64,000 nucleotides of DNA, taken from NCBI RefSeq assembly GCF_011947195.1, contig NZ_JAATVY010000004.1, forward strand, positions 124,001 to 188,000. Direction: 5' to 3'. The position numbers and the translations under genes were made by a program. The DNA is from Planosporangium thailandense (GTDB taxonomy: Bacteria > Actinomycetota > Actinomycetes > Mycobacteriales > Micromonosporaceae). This document shows positions 8,714 through 17,216 of the stretch, one piece after another. Numbering within the stretch: the first letter of the stretch is position 1; each line of letters begins with the position of its first letter. Below the pieces are notes generated by a model. The model was not told the origin of the DNA, made no database searches, and worked only from the letters and a program-made list of their open reading frames with translations.

Positions 8714-9412
8714 GTGACCGGCGGCCCGCGGCTGCGCCTGCTGTCGTACAACGTGCACGGACTGCGCGACGACGTCGCGGCCCTCGCCGCGGTCGTCCGC
8801 GCCGTCGATCCGGACGTGGTGGTCGTCCAGGAGGCGCCGCGCCGGTTCCGCTGGCGCACGAAGTCGGCGTCGCTCGCGCACCGCCTGGGCCTGTACGTGG
8901 CCGGCGGGGGCCTGCCGGCGCTGGGCAACCTGGTGCTGACCAACCTGCGGGTACGCGTCCACGAGCAGCGTTGCGTGCGGTACCCGCTGACGCCCGGGCG
9001 GCACCTGCGCGGCGCGGTCGTCGTGGACTGTTCGGTCGGCGGCACCAGGTTCGCCGTCGCGGGCTCGCACCTGGCCACCGACGACGGCGAGCGGCCGGCC
9101 CAGGCGGAGATCCTGCGACGGTTGATCGCCCGAGTCGGTGAACCCCTGCTGCTCGGCATCGACGTCAACGAGGCGCCGGGCGGCGACGCCTGGCGCCGCC
9201 TCACGGCCGGTTCCCTGGTCGACGCGGCGGTCGTCGCCGGCCGGGCGGACGCCGCGACGTTCCCGGTCGCCCGGCCCGACCGGCGGATCGACGCGGTCTT
9301 CGTCGACGGGCGCTGCGCGGTGCTGGACTACCGCGTCTTCGACCCGCCCGAGGCGCGCCGGGCCAGCGACCATTTCCCGGTGCTGGTCGACGTCGCCCTG
9401 CCCCCGTCCTGA
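8714..9412 (+). CDS. Endonuclease/exonuclease/phosphatase (EEP) family protein
   Basis: 232 aa from GTG 8714, four bases after the glucokinase stop. EEP-fold motifs are in order: LLSYNVHGLRDD (Asn for metal binding), VVVQEAP (metal-binding Glu), GSHLATDDGERPAQAEIL, LGIDVNEAPGG (Asp/Asn catalytic pair) and the C-terminal SDHFPVLVDV with the catalytic Asp-His. Members cleave phosphodiesters or phosphomonoesters in nucleic acids, sphingomyelin or inositol phosphates; the substrate here is not predictable. There is no signal peptide, so it is probably cytoplasmic. Confidence 0.85.
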   Translation: MTGGPRLRLLSYNVHGLRDDVAALAAVVRAVDPDVVVVQEAPRRFRWRTKSASLAHRLGLYVAGGGLPALGNLVLTNLRVRVHEQRCVRYPLTPGRHLRGAVVVDCSVGGTRFAVAGSHLATDDGERPAQAEILRRLIARVGEPLLLGIDVNEAPGGDAWRRLTAGSLVDAAVVAGRADAATFPVARPDRRIDAVFVDGRCAVLDYRVFDPPEARRASDHFPVLVDVALPPS

Positions 9413-9462
9413 CCCTCTGGACAACCGGCTCGCCCAGCCGGGAGGATGCGCCAGGAGGCATT

Positions 9463-10851
9463 GTGACCGATGAATGCGCGGCCCCGGCGGCCCGAGCACC
9501 GCACGACAGCCGCGAGGTCTACGACCGGGGTGAAGCCGTCTGCGTGATCGGCGCGGGCGGCAGCGGGCTCAACGCGATCAAGAACCTGCGCGAGGCCGGG
9601 TTCAGCGTCGACTGCTACGAGCGCGAGACCGGCGTCGGCGGCGCGTGGAACTGGCGGCACGACCGCAGCCCGGTGTACGCGAGCACCCATCTGGTCACGT
9701 CGAAGCCGTTGACCCAGTTCCCCGACTTCCCGATGCCGGACGACTGGCCGGACTACCCGCACCACTCTCAGCTGCTGACGTACCTGGAGCGCTACGCCGA
9801 CCATTTCGGGCTGCGTGAGCACATCTGGTTCGGCACCGAGGTGGCCCGCGTCGAGCCGGTCGGCGACGGGAGGCGCTGGGACGTCACGATCCGCGGGTCC
9901 CGGGGAGGCGAGCCACGCACCCTCCGGTACGCCGCCGTCGTGGTCGCGGCCGGCCACAACTGGTCGCCCCGGTGGCCGTCGATCCCGGGCCTGGAGGAGT
10001 TCCGGGGACAGGTGCTGCACGCGAGCGCCTACTCTGACGCGGCGCAGCTGCGCGGACGCCGGGTGCTCGTCGTCGGCGGCGGCGACACCGGCTGCGACAT
10101 CGCGGTGGAGGCCGCGCAGCAGGCGGCGCGCTGCTGGCACTCGACCCGCCGCGGTTACTGGTACCTCCCGAGGTACGCGCTGGGCCGCCCCACCGACCAG
10201 GCCGGCGAGGCGCTGCGGTGGCTGCGGCTGCCGCTGTGGCTGCGCCGCTGGCTGTTCGCCCGGCTGCTCGCCGTGACCGTCGGTGACGTCACCCGGCTCG
10301 GCCTGCCCAGACCCGACCACAAGCTGTACGACCGGCGCCCGGTCACCGGTGGCCAGCTCGTCGACCACCTCGGGCAGGGCTCGGTGACGGCGGTGCGGGA
10401 GGTGGCCCGGTTCACCGGCGACGGGGTGGAGTTCACCGACGGCGCCACGGCCGAACCGGACCTGGTGGTCCTGGCCACCGGGTACCGGCCGGTGTTCGAG
10501 TTCACCGACCCGGAGCTGTTGGGGATCGACTCCGACGGGTGTCCCCGGCTGCGGCTGCAGCTGTTCTCCCGAACCCATCCGACGCTCGCCGTCGCCGGCC
10601 TCGTCCAGCCCGCCGGCGGCCTGTTCCCGATCGTGCACTGGCAGACCGTGACGATCGCGCGCTGGCTGCGGCTGTGGGGGAGCGACCCGCAGCGGGCGGC
10701 GGCGCTCTGGGCGCGGCGCAGGCGCGGGTCGGAGCGTCCGTACACCCGCAACCGCCGCGCCGCGTCCGGCGGGCGCCGGCTCGACGTCGACCACGTCGTC
10801 TACCTGCGGGCGCTCCAGCGCTCGCTGGAGGAGCTGGGGGCCGCCCGATGA
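9463..10851 (+). CDS. Flavin-containing monooxygenase (FMO/BVMO-like)
   Basis: 462 aa from GTG 9463, with AGGAGG five bases upstream. FAD-binding Rossmann motif CVIGAGGSGLNAIKNL at about residue 27, followed by ERETGVGGAWNW; FMO fingerprint FRGQVLHASAYSD (F-x-G-x3-H-x3-Y); NADPH-binding motif VVGGGDTGCDIAVE; and ATGYRP near the C-terminus. It would insert oxygen into a nucleophilic heteroatom or ketone substrate. Its stop overlaps the start of the alpha/beta-hydrolase gene (ATGA), suggesting the two act on one substrate, for example ester formation by Baeyer-Villiger oxidation followed by hydrolysis (inference). Confidence 0.88.
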   Translation: MTDECAAPAARAPHDSREVYDRGEAVCVIGAGGSGLNAIKNLREAGFSVDCYERETGVGGAWNWRHDRSPVYASTHLVTSKPLTQFPDFPMPDDWPDYPHHSQLLTYLERYADHFGLREHIWFGTEVARVEPVGDGRRWDVTIRGSRGGEPRTLRYAAVVVAAGHNWSPRWPSIPGLEEFRGQVLHASAYSDAAQLRGRRVLVVGGGDTGCDIAVEAAQQAARCWHSTRRGYWYLPRYALGRPTDQAGEALRWLRLPLWLRRWLFARLLAVTVGDVTRLGLPRPDHKLYDRRPVTGGQLVDHLGQGSVTAVREVARFTGDGVEFTDGATAEPDLVVLATGYRPVFEFTDPELLGIDSDGCPRLRLQLFSRTHPTLAVAGLVQPAGGLFPIVHWQTVTIARWLRLWGSDPQRAAALWARRRRGSERPYTRNRRAASGGRRLDVDHVVYLRALQRSLEELGAAR

Positions 10852-11654
10852 CGGGAATCAGGCTCGTGCGGCAGCGGGAGTGGGCGTTCCCGCCGGCGCC
10901 GGTACGCCGGGAGGTGCTGTCCGCGACCCCGACCGGCGCGGCCGACGCCCCGCCGGTGCTGTTCGTCGCCGGCTTCGGCCAGGGCGCGTGGGTCTTCGCC
11001 GAGCACTGGCTCGAGCGTACGGCCGAGCGGGGCTTCCCGGCGTACGCGATGAGCCTGCGCGGGCACGGCGAGAGCGGACCGGCGGCGAAGGCGACGCTGC
11101 GGGCGTACGTGCACGATGTCACCCAGGTGGCGGCGAGCCTGCCCCGGCAGGCCGTCCTCGTCGGGCACGGCGCCTCGGCGCTGGTCGTGGCGATGGCCCT
11201 GGCCCGGTATCCGGCCCGGGCGGCGGTGCTGGTCGCTCCCGTGTTCGGAGGGGTGGGCGCGGCGTTCTCGGCGCTCGGGCGCGCTCCGCTCGGCACGGTC
11301 CCCGCGCTCTTCGGGCGTCCGCTGCGGCTGCGGCGCGGACTGCTGTTGAGCCGGGAGGTACCGGCGGCCGACGCCCGGCGCTACGCGGCCCGACGGCGGG
11401 GTGGGGCCTCGGGGCGCGCGCAGTGGCAGCTGGTCGCGCACCGCGCCCCGGAGGAGCCGGTCGGCAACCCGCCGGTGCTCGTGGTCGGCAGCCCCGACGA
11501 CCGCATCGCGGGCCGGGCGCTCGCGGCCGTGGCCCACCGGTACGGCGGCGCGCCGCTGCTGTTTCCCGGCATGGGGCACGACCTGATGCTCGACGCCCGC
11601 TGGCAGGAGCCGATCGACGCGATCCTGGACTGGCTGGACAAGCCGGGTCAGTAG
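10848..11654 (+). CDS. Alpha/beta-hydrolase fold protein with altered nucleophile elbow
   Basis: 268 aa, ATG overlapping the FMO stop. The fold is clear: PPVLFVAGFGQGAWVF (oxyanion region), AMSLRGHGESG, VLVGHGASALVVAMALARYP, VVGSPDDRI (acid) and PGMGHDLMLD (catalytic His). The nucleophile elbow reads V-G-H-G-A-S rather than V-G-H-S-x-G, so the usual serine position is glycine and a serine stands two residues later. It may be a non-hydrolytic member or use another nucleophile. Translational coupling suggests it works with the FMO. Confidence 0.82.
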   Translation: MTGIRLVRQREWAFPPAPVRREVLSATPTGAADAPPVLFVAGFGQGAWVFAEHWLERTAERGFPAYAMSLRGHGESGPAAKATLRAYVHDVTQVAASLPRQAVLVGHGASALVVAMALARYPARAAVLVAPVFGGVGAAFSALGRAPLGTVPALFGRPLRLRRGLLLSREVPAADARRYAARRRGGASGRAQWQLVAHRAPEEPVGNPPVLVVGSPDDRIAGRALAAVAHRYGGAPLLFPGMGHDLMLDARWQEPIDAILDWLDKPGQ

Positions 11655-11655
11655 G

Positions 11656-12540
11656 TCAGACGACCGCGCCGTCGTCGCTGTCGTCGTCTTCCTCGTCGCC
11701 GGGGCGCAGCCGCCAGATCAGCGTGATGACGCCGCCAAGCAGCGCGCCGAAGCCGAGAAGTTGGGCGACGTCGGCATCGATGGGCAGCAGTTCGGGTTTG
11801 AAGAACAGCAGCAGACCGCCCACGATCCCGACCAGCGCGAGCACGACCTGCGCGGGTGGCCGGGGCACCGGCGGGGGCGGCGGTGGGGTGTAGCCCTCGT
11901 CGTCGTCGGGCAGGTCCGCGCCGAACCGGTCGAGCGCATCGAGCAGCGTCGGCTCGTCCGGCGAACTGCCCGCCGGGCGGTTGCGGGCCGGGTCGCCGCT
12001 GTCGGCGGCGCCGTCGCGGGTCACCAGCTCACCGGCGTCGGCGGCGAGCCGGTCGCCCAGGTCCGGATCGGTGTCGTCGAGGTCGCGCGCGGAGATGTTC
12101 TCCGCCTCGGGCCACGGCGGCGTCGGGTCGTCGACCGTCGTCTCGTACGCGGCGACGATGCTCGCCCACGCGGCGTCGATGTCGACGCTGTCGTCCCGGC
12201 TCACCGTGGCGGTCGCACCGGTCGACGGGTCGGTAACGCCGGCCGACGGTACGGCGGTGTCCGCATTTTCCTCGGCTCGCAGCCGTGCGAGGTATTCGCG
12301 CGCTGTGCCCAAGTGCTCACGATCTGCATAAAGACGGTCGGTCGGGCGGGCGGGGAGGGTCGTCGTCCGGGTGACGGGGTGCAGATCCGTGGCGGGCAGC
12401 AGATAGGCGGCGATGCCTTCACCGGCGAGCACGTCGAGCAGATGCTCGCCCACGCGCGGATCGACGTCGCCCACCGCGGCGTACTCGGCCGCGCTGAGCC
12501 CGTTGTCGCGCCTTCCGCGCCGGAAGCCACCTGCTGGCAC
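11656..12540 (-). CDS. Acidic protein with C-terminal membrane helices, unknown function
   Basis: 294 aa from GTG 12540. The N-terminal 95 residues (VGEHLLDVLAGEGIAAYLLP ... AREYLARLRAEE) look like a small alpha/beta domain reminiscent of DUF2007-type putative signalling domains. The middle is acidic and disordered, then PPPPPPVPRPP precedes two hydrophobic helices (VVLALVGIVGGLLLFF and LGFGALLGGVITLIWRL), and the C-terminus is highly acidic (EEDDDSDDG). The layout predicts a membrane-tethered cytoplasmic protein. It is convergent with the hydrolase gene (stops nearly touching) and divergent from plsC. No function is assigned. Confidence 0.72.
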   Translation of the reverse strand: MPAGGFRRGRRDNGLSAAEYAAVGDVDPRVGEHLLDVLAGEGIAAYLLPATDLHPVTRTTTLPARPTDRLYADREHLGTAREYLARLRAEENADTAVPSAGVTDPSTGATATVSRDDSVDIDAAWASIVAAYETTVDDPTPPWPEAENISARDLDDTDPDLGDRLAADAGELVTRDGAADSGDPARNRPAGSSPDEPTLLDALDRFGADLPDDDEGYTPPPPPPVPRPPAQVVLALVGIVGGLLLFFKPELLPIDADVAQLLGFGALLGGVITLIWRLRPGDEEDDDSDDGAVV

Positions 12541-12641
12541 CGGCTCTGCCCTCCCTCGCGGGCCCCGCTACGGCGACCGGTACGCCGCGCGTGTCCGCTG
12601 ACCGAAATCCTGACACGGTTCCCCTCTGTTCGGGGAGTGCG

Positions 12642-12671
12642 TTGTGGTGTGAGGTGCAGGGTTCGTAGGCT
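12642..12671 (+). promoter_or_regulatory. Predicted promoter for plsC-like gene
   Basis: TTGTGG (12642-12647) and TAGGCT (12666-12671) are separated by 18 bases, about 80 bases upstream of the plsC start in the 212-bp divergent gap. Matches a group-1 sigma factor pattern; not otherwise supported. Confidence 0.45.
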
Positions 12672-12752
12672 CAACAGCAAACCAGACGGATACGGCCGGC
12701 GGGGTCGTCATGCGTCGGTGGGCAGGCAACCGGTGCATCTGGAAGGACGCGT

Positions 12753-13487
12753 GTGCTCTACTCGGTGCTCAAGTACGTCATCCTCGGGCCCTGGCTGCGG
12801 TTGATATTCCGGCCCAAGGTCGAGGGTCGCGAGTACGTGCCTGACGTGGGGCCGGCGATCATCGCGAGCAACCACCTGTCCTTCTCGGATTCGATTTTCA
12901 TGCCGCTCATGGTGAAGCGGCGCGTCACGTTCGTGGCCAAACAGGAGTACTTCACCGGCCGTGGCCTGAAGGGCTGGCTGACGAAGATGTTCTTCGTCGG
13001 CACCGGGACGATCCCGGTCGACCGGTCCGGTGGCCGGGCCGCGCAGGCCGCCATCGACACCGGCCTGCGGGTGCTGCGCGAGGGCAACCTGTTCGGCATC
13101 TACCCCGAGGGCACCCGTTCCCCCGACGGCCGGCTCTACCGGGGCAAGACAGGCGTGGCGCGGCTGGCGTTGGAGAGCGGCGCGCCGGTCATCCCGGTGG
13201 TGATGCTCAACTCCGACAAGGTGCAGCCGCCGGGCAAGATCATTCCGCGGATCAAGCGGGTGCGGATCCGGTTCGGCCCGCCCATGGACTTCTCCCGCTA
13301 CGCCGGGATGGCCGGCGATCGGTTCATCGAGCGGGCCGTGACCGACGAAATCATGTACGAGCTGATGGAGCTGTCCGGCCGCGAGTACGTGGACGTGTAC
13401 GCCCAGAAGGTGAAGTCGGCCCAGGCGAAGGCCGCCAGGTCCGAGCAGGCCGACACGCCGGACAAGCCGGCCGCGGTGGCCGCCTGA
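12753..13487 (+). CDS. plsC: 1-acyl-sn-glycerol-3-phosphate acyltransferase
   Basis: 244 aa from GTG 12753, with GGAAGGA five bases upstream. All four acyltransferase blocks are visible: block I SNHLSFSDS (NHx4D), block II GTIPVDRSGG, block III YPEGTRSPDGRLYRGK, and block IV VIPVVML. It transfers an acyl group to lysophosphatidic acid, giving phosphatidic acid at the inner face of the membrane. The Lys/Ala-rich last 40 residues are typical of actinobacterial members. Its position in the pimB'-to-aroG block corresponds to Rv2182c. Confidence 0.9.
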   Translation: MLYSVLKYVILGPWLRLIFRPKVEGREYVPDVGPAIIASNHLSFSDSIFMPLMVKRRVTFVAKQEYFTGRGLKGWLTKMFFVGTGTIPVDRSGGRAAQAAIDTGLRVLREGNLFGIYPEGTRSPDGRLYRGKTGVARLALESGAPVIPVVMLNSDKVQPPGKIIPRIKRVRIRFGPPMDFSRYAGMAGDRFIERAVTDEIMYELMELSGREYVDVYAQKVKSAQAKAARSEQADTPDKPAAVAA

Positions 13488-13506
13488 GCCGACCGGCCCG
13501 GCCTGC

Positions 13507-16500
13507 CTATGGGGCGGCCATCCCGGCCAGGCGCAGCAGGCCGGGAGCCTGGTTGCGGTCGGCGAACGCCTCCACCTCGCGGCAGACCGGCGCGCTCCGG
13601 TCGTCGGAGCCGAGCCGGCCCAGCGACCGGGCGGCCGCCGCGAGTGACAGGGCCCGGTTCGTCGCGTGCCGCATCTCCGCGTACAGGTCCGCGGCCGCCA
13701 GGTGGAGCTCGGCCGCCCGGGCGTGGTCGCCGTCGGCGGCGGCGAGGCCACCGGTGACGGTACGGGTCGCGGCGTCCACCCACAGGGTGCGGTGCGGCAC
13801 CTCGTCCAGCAGCTCCCGTAGCCGCGCGCAGGCCGCCCGCCCGGAGATCGCCGCCGCGTGCGACGCCGCGTCGATCCACTCCCCGCTGGCGAGCGCGCGG
13901 ACGGTCCGCCACGAGTCGACCAGCTCCGACAGCAGCGCCGTGGCCTCGTCGGCGCGCCCCTGCAGGACCCGGCAGAGCGCGACGTGTGCCAGCGCGGTCC
14001 ACTCCAGGCGGTAGAAGCCGCTGCGGCGGCCGGCGGCCAGCAGCTCCTCGATCTCGTCCGGATCGGCGCAGCCGGCGTCGTCGTCGCGCATGAGGCGTAC
14101 CTCCGCGCACAGCCCGCGCACCTGGAGGTCCCACTCCCCGCCACTGGTGGCCAGGTCGGACTCGGCGGCGAGCATCTTCTCCCACTCGCCGTCGACGTGG
14201 GCGCACATCGCCTCGTACGAGTACCCGGTCGCCAGGTTGTGCCCGCCCGGCATGCCCAGGCGGACCTCTTCCAGCAGCTCCAGCGAGCCGGCGATGTCGC
14301 CCTCCTCGCGCAGCGCGAACGACAGGTTCTGAATGGCCCGGCGCAGCGCCAGCAGGTGGCGGTCGCGGCACAGCTGGGTGACCGACCGCAGCTCGGCCAG
14401 GCCGCCCCGGTCACCGGCCTTGTAGCGGGCGGTCCCCACGGTCACCCGGGCGCTCGCCGCGACCTCCACGAGACCGAGCCGTTCGGCGATGTCGGCAGCC
14501 CGGCCGGCGGCCGCCACCGCCGGGTCGCGCTCGTGGTTGAGCATGTGCAGCCGGCCCAGCTCGGCGAACGCGTCCGCCTTCTCCGGCGTGTCCGGCAGAC
14601 CGTCGAACAGGTCGACCGCGTGGCGCAGGCACGACAGCGCGGCGAGCCGATCGGCGCGTAGCCAGGCCGCCTGCCCCAGGAGGGTCCAGGCGCGGGCGGC
14701 GTGCGCCCGGTCGCCGCCGGCGAGCAGCGACCGGGCCAGCGTCCGGAGCCGCTCTTCGCCGCCGTCGCTGAGGAAGGCGTCGCGGTCGGCGTAGAACGAG
14801 ATCTCGGCGGCGAGCAGTTCGACGCCCAGCCGTTCCCGGGCCTGCGCCGCGTCGCCCGAGGCCACGTCGAACAGCGCGAGCGCCCGCGCGGCGTGACCGG
14901 CCGCCGTCTCGTGCGCCTGGAGCGCGTACGCCCGCCGGGCCGCCCGGCGCAGCGCGTCGCGCGCGGCCGGGGCGTACCGCTGGGCGTCGAGGCCGAGGGT
15001 ACGGGCGATCTCGTGCGCGGTGTACCGGTGGTGCGCGAGCACCTCGGCGAGGTCGGTGGAGCGGTCGCCGGCCACCCGGTCGAGCCAGTCGGCGGTCCGG
15101 GCGTGGCGGGCCATCCGCTCGGTACGGGGCAGCCGCTGGTAGCAGACGTCGCGCACCAGGACGTGGCCGAACCGGTACTCGGGCTGGCCCGCCATCGTGG
15201 AGCTGGGCTGCTCGTGGATGAGGTCGCGCTGCTCCAGCCGGCGCAGCGTGCGGTCGACCACGTCGGCCGGCTGGCCCAGCGCGGCGGCGACGGCGCCCGG
15301 CCAGAACTGCATACCGACCACGGCCGCCGCCTGGAGCACGTTGCGGTCGGCGGCGTCCAACAGGTCGACGCGGTTGGCGATGACGGCGTGCACGCTGTCG
15401 GGCATCGGCAGCCCGTCCGGCGCGCCGAGCAGTTCGGCCGGGCGCAGCCGGCCCTGCTCGATGAGCATCCGGGTGTACTCGTGGGCGTACAGCGGGTTGC
15501 CGTCGGCCAGCTCGACGAGGGGATCGAACAGCTCGGGCGGGAACGCCGCCCGGCCCAGCAGGTGCGCGTACATCGTGGCGATCTCGGGCCGGCGCAGCGG
15601 CGGCAGCGCGATCGTCAGCGAGCCGGCGATCGTGCCGGCCCAGCCGGGGTTGCGCTCGACCAGTTCGGGACGGGCGGTGCACAGCAGCATCAGCGGCACG
15701 TCGCGGACCGTCGCGCCGAGCAGTTCGACGAAGCGCAGCATCTTCTCGTCGGCCCAGTGCAGGTCTTCGAAGACCAGCACGGTCGGCCGCCGGGACGCGA
15801 GCGCGACCACGAACCGCCGCCAGGCCGACTCGGCCTCCTCCCCGGTGAGCGCGGATCCCCGCAGGCCCACGAGGGGCCCGAGCGCGTCGGACAGGCGGGC
15901 CATCTCGGCGGCGCCGACGAGGTCGCGCAGGGCGGCGTCGAGGCGTTCACGCGCGACGTCGGCGCGGTCGGTGTCGAGGATGCCGGCCTCGGCCTTGACG
16001 ATGTCGGCCAGCGCCGCGTACGTGACGTTCTCGCCGAACGGCGGGCAGCGGCCGGTCCGCCAGGCCACGCTGGCATCGAGGAGCTGTTCGCTGTGCTGGT
16101 ACAGCTCCCGCACCAGCCGGCTCTTGCCGATGCCGGCGCGCCCGAGCACGCTCACCAGCTGCGGTATCCGGTCCAGCACCGCCCGGTGCAGGCCGTTGAC
16201 CAGCAGCCCGAGCTCGTGCGTACGGTTGACCAGCGGTGCGCCGTCGGCTTCCCGGTCGGGGTGGGTGCGGTGCAGCGGGGCGACCGCGAGCCAGACCTGG
16301 GTGAGCGACGACCGGCCGCGCAGCGTCACCGGGGCCTGTTCGGAGTACCGGATGGCCGACTTGGTCGCGGCGTACGTGGCCTCGTCGACGACCACCCCGC
16401 CCGGCGGCGCGACCGACTGCAGCCGGGAGGCGGTGGTGACGACGTCGCCGGCGACGATCGCCTGGCCGCCGTCGCGGGCGGCCGCGACGTCGACGAGCGC

Positions 16501-17034
16501 CTCGCCGGTCGCGATGCCCACCCGGAACCGTCCGACGAACGTGTCGCCGGGGCGGCCGGTGCGGGAGTCGGCGGCGCCGTCCGGGGCGTACCGGGTCAGG
16601 GCGCGCTGTAGCTCCAGGCCGGCGCGCACGCAGCGCACCGCGTCGGTCTCGGTCGCCACCGGCGCGCCGAACAGCGCCATGACCGCGTCGCCGATGTACT
16701 TCTCGACCACGCCGCCGTACTGGCCGATGATCCGCCGGGCGGTGGTGAAGAAGCCCTGCTGCATCTCGCGGACCAGCTCCGGGTCGGACTGCTCCACGTA
16801 CGGGGTGAAGTCGATCAGGTCGATGAACAGCACGCTGATGCGCCGGCGGTCCTCGCTGGTCGCGGTGGGTGTGAGGTGGCCGAGCCGGGCGCCGCAGCCG
16901 GTGCAGAAGGCGACGTCGGAGGCGAGCGCCCGGCCGCACGCGGGGCAGGCGAGAGTCAGCTCCGTGCCGCAGCCGCCGCAGAACCGGTCTTCAGCGGCGG
17001 CTGGGCGTCCACAGCGAGAGCACGAGGTGGCGAT
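13507..17034 (-). CDS. Class III nucleotidyl cyclase - AAA ATPase - TPR protein with twin zinc ribbons
   Basis: About 1175 aa. Two zinc ribbons open the protein (Cys5, 8, 19, 22 and Cys30, 33, 44, 47). A class III cyclase domain begins near residue 67 (VLFIDLIDFTPY with metal Asp72; KYIGDAVMALFG with metal Asp116), then comes an AAA/STAND ATPase with Walker A GRAGIGKSRL at about 298, and a long TPR-like C-terminus without a visible LuxR helix-turn-helix. No ATG, GTG or TTG occurs in frame between the upstream TGA (17088-17086) and GTG 16833, which would remove both zinc ribbons. AAGGAG at 17047-17042 precedes ATT 17037 and ATC 17034, so a rare start codon is likely. It makes cAMP or cGMP; a Crp-like regulator gene is 0.5 kb away. 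Confidence 0.85.
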   Translation of the reverse strand: MATSCSRCGRPAAAEDRFCGGCGTELTLACPACGRALASDVAFCTGCGARLGHLTPTATSEDRRRISVLFIDLIDFTPYVEQSDPELVREMQQGFFTTARRIIGQYGGVVEKYIGDAVMALFGAPVATETDAVRCVRAGLELQRALTRYAPDGAADSRTGRPGDTFVGRFRVGIATGEALVDVAAARDGGQAIVAGDVVTTASRLQSVAPPGGVVVDEATYAATKSAIRYSEQAPVTLRGRSSLTQVWLAVAPLHRTHPDREADGAPLVNRTHELGLLVNGLHRAVLDRIPQLVSVLGRAGIGKSRLVRELYQHSEQLLDASVAWRTGRCPPFGENVTYAALADIVKAEAGILDTDRADVARERLDAALRDLVGAAEMARLSDALGPLVGLRGSALTGEEAESAWRRFVVALASRRPTVLVFEDLHWADEKMLRFVELLGATVRDVPLMLLCTARPELVERNPGWAGTIAGSLTIALPPLRRPEIATMYAHLLGRAAFPPELFDPLVELADGNPLYAHEYTRMLIEQGRLRPAELLGAPDGLPMPDSVHAVIANRVDLLDAADRNVLQAAAVVGMQFWPGAVAAALGQPADVVDRTLRRLEQRDLIHEQPSSTMAGQPEYRFGHVLVRDVCYQRLPRTERMARHARTADWLDRVAGDRSTDLAEVLAHHRYTAHEIARTLGLDAQRYAPAARDALRRAARRAYALQAHETAAGHAARALALFDVASGDAAQARERLGVELLAAEISFYADRDAFLSDGGEERLRTLARSLLAGGDRAHAARAWTLLGQAAWLRADRLAALSCLRHAVDLFDGLPDTPEKADAFAELGRLHMLNHERDPAVAAAGRAADIAERLGLVEVAASARVTVGTARYKAGDRGGLAELRSVTQLCRDRHLLALRRAIQNLSFALREEGDIAGSLELLEEVRLGMPGGHNLATGYSYEAMCAHVDGEWEKMLAAESDLATSGGEWDLQVRGLCAEVRLMRDDDAGCADPDEIEELLAAGRRSGFYRLEWTALAHVALCRVLQGRADEATALLSELVDSWRTVRALASGEWIDAASHAAAISGRAACARLRELLDEVPHRTLWVDAATRTVTGGLAAADGDHARAAELHLAAADLYAEMRHATNRALSLAAAARSLGRLGSDDRSAPVCREVEAFADRNQAPGLLRLAGMAAP

Positions 17035-17084
17035 AATGCCGCTCCTTCGACGATGCCTCTCCTTCGGCCTGACGCTCGAGTATC

Positions 17085-17102
17085 GTCACACGCCCCTGTG
17101 AC
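17085..17102. promoter_or_regulatory. Palindrome GTCACA-N6-TGTGAC upstream of the cyclase gene
   Basis: Perfect inverted repeat GTCACA (17085-17090) and TGTGAC (17097-17102) with a 6-base spacer, 48-68 bases upstream of the proposed cyclase start and in the divergent gap with the repeat-protein gene. The half-sites are those of Crp but in everted order (Crp consensus is TGTGA-N6-TCACA). Could be an operator; binding protein unknown. Confidence 0.35.
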
Positions 17103-17216
17103 AACCAATCGGGCGTTCGGCCGCCGAACGGCCGGTGTACGGAACAAGACAGCTCGCGTGGGCCCGCCGGGTCTAGAGTTCGACCGATCTGATCAGAATT
17201 CGTGTGGGGGTTGTCG

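Noticed and set aside
14701-16611. Long open frames opposite the cyclase-ATPase gene
   Set aside because: Low-complexity translations and full overlap with a gene having clear cyclase and Walker motifs.
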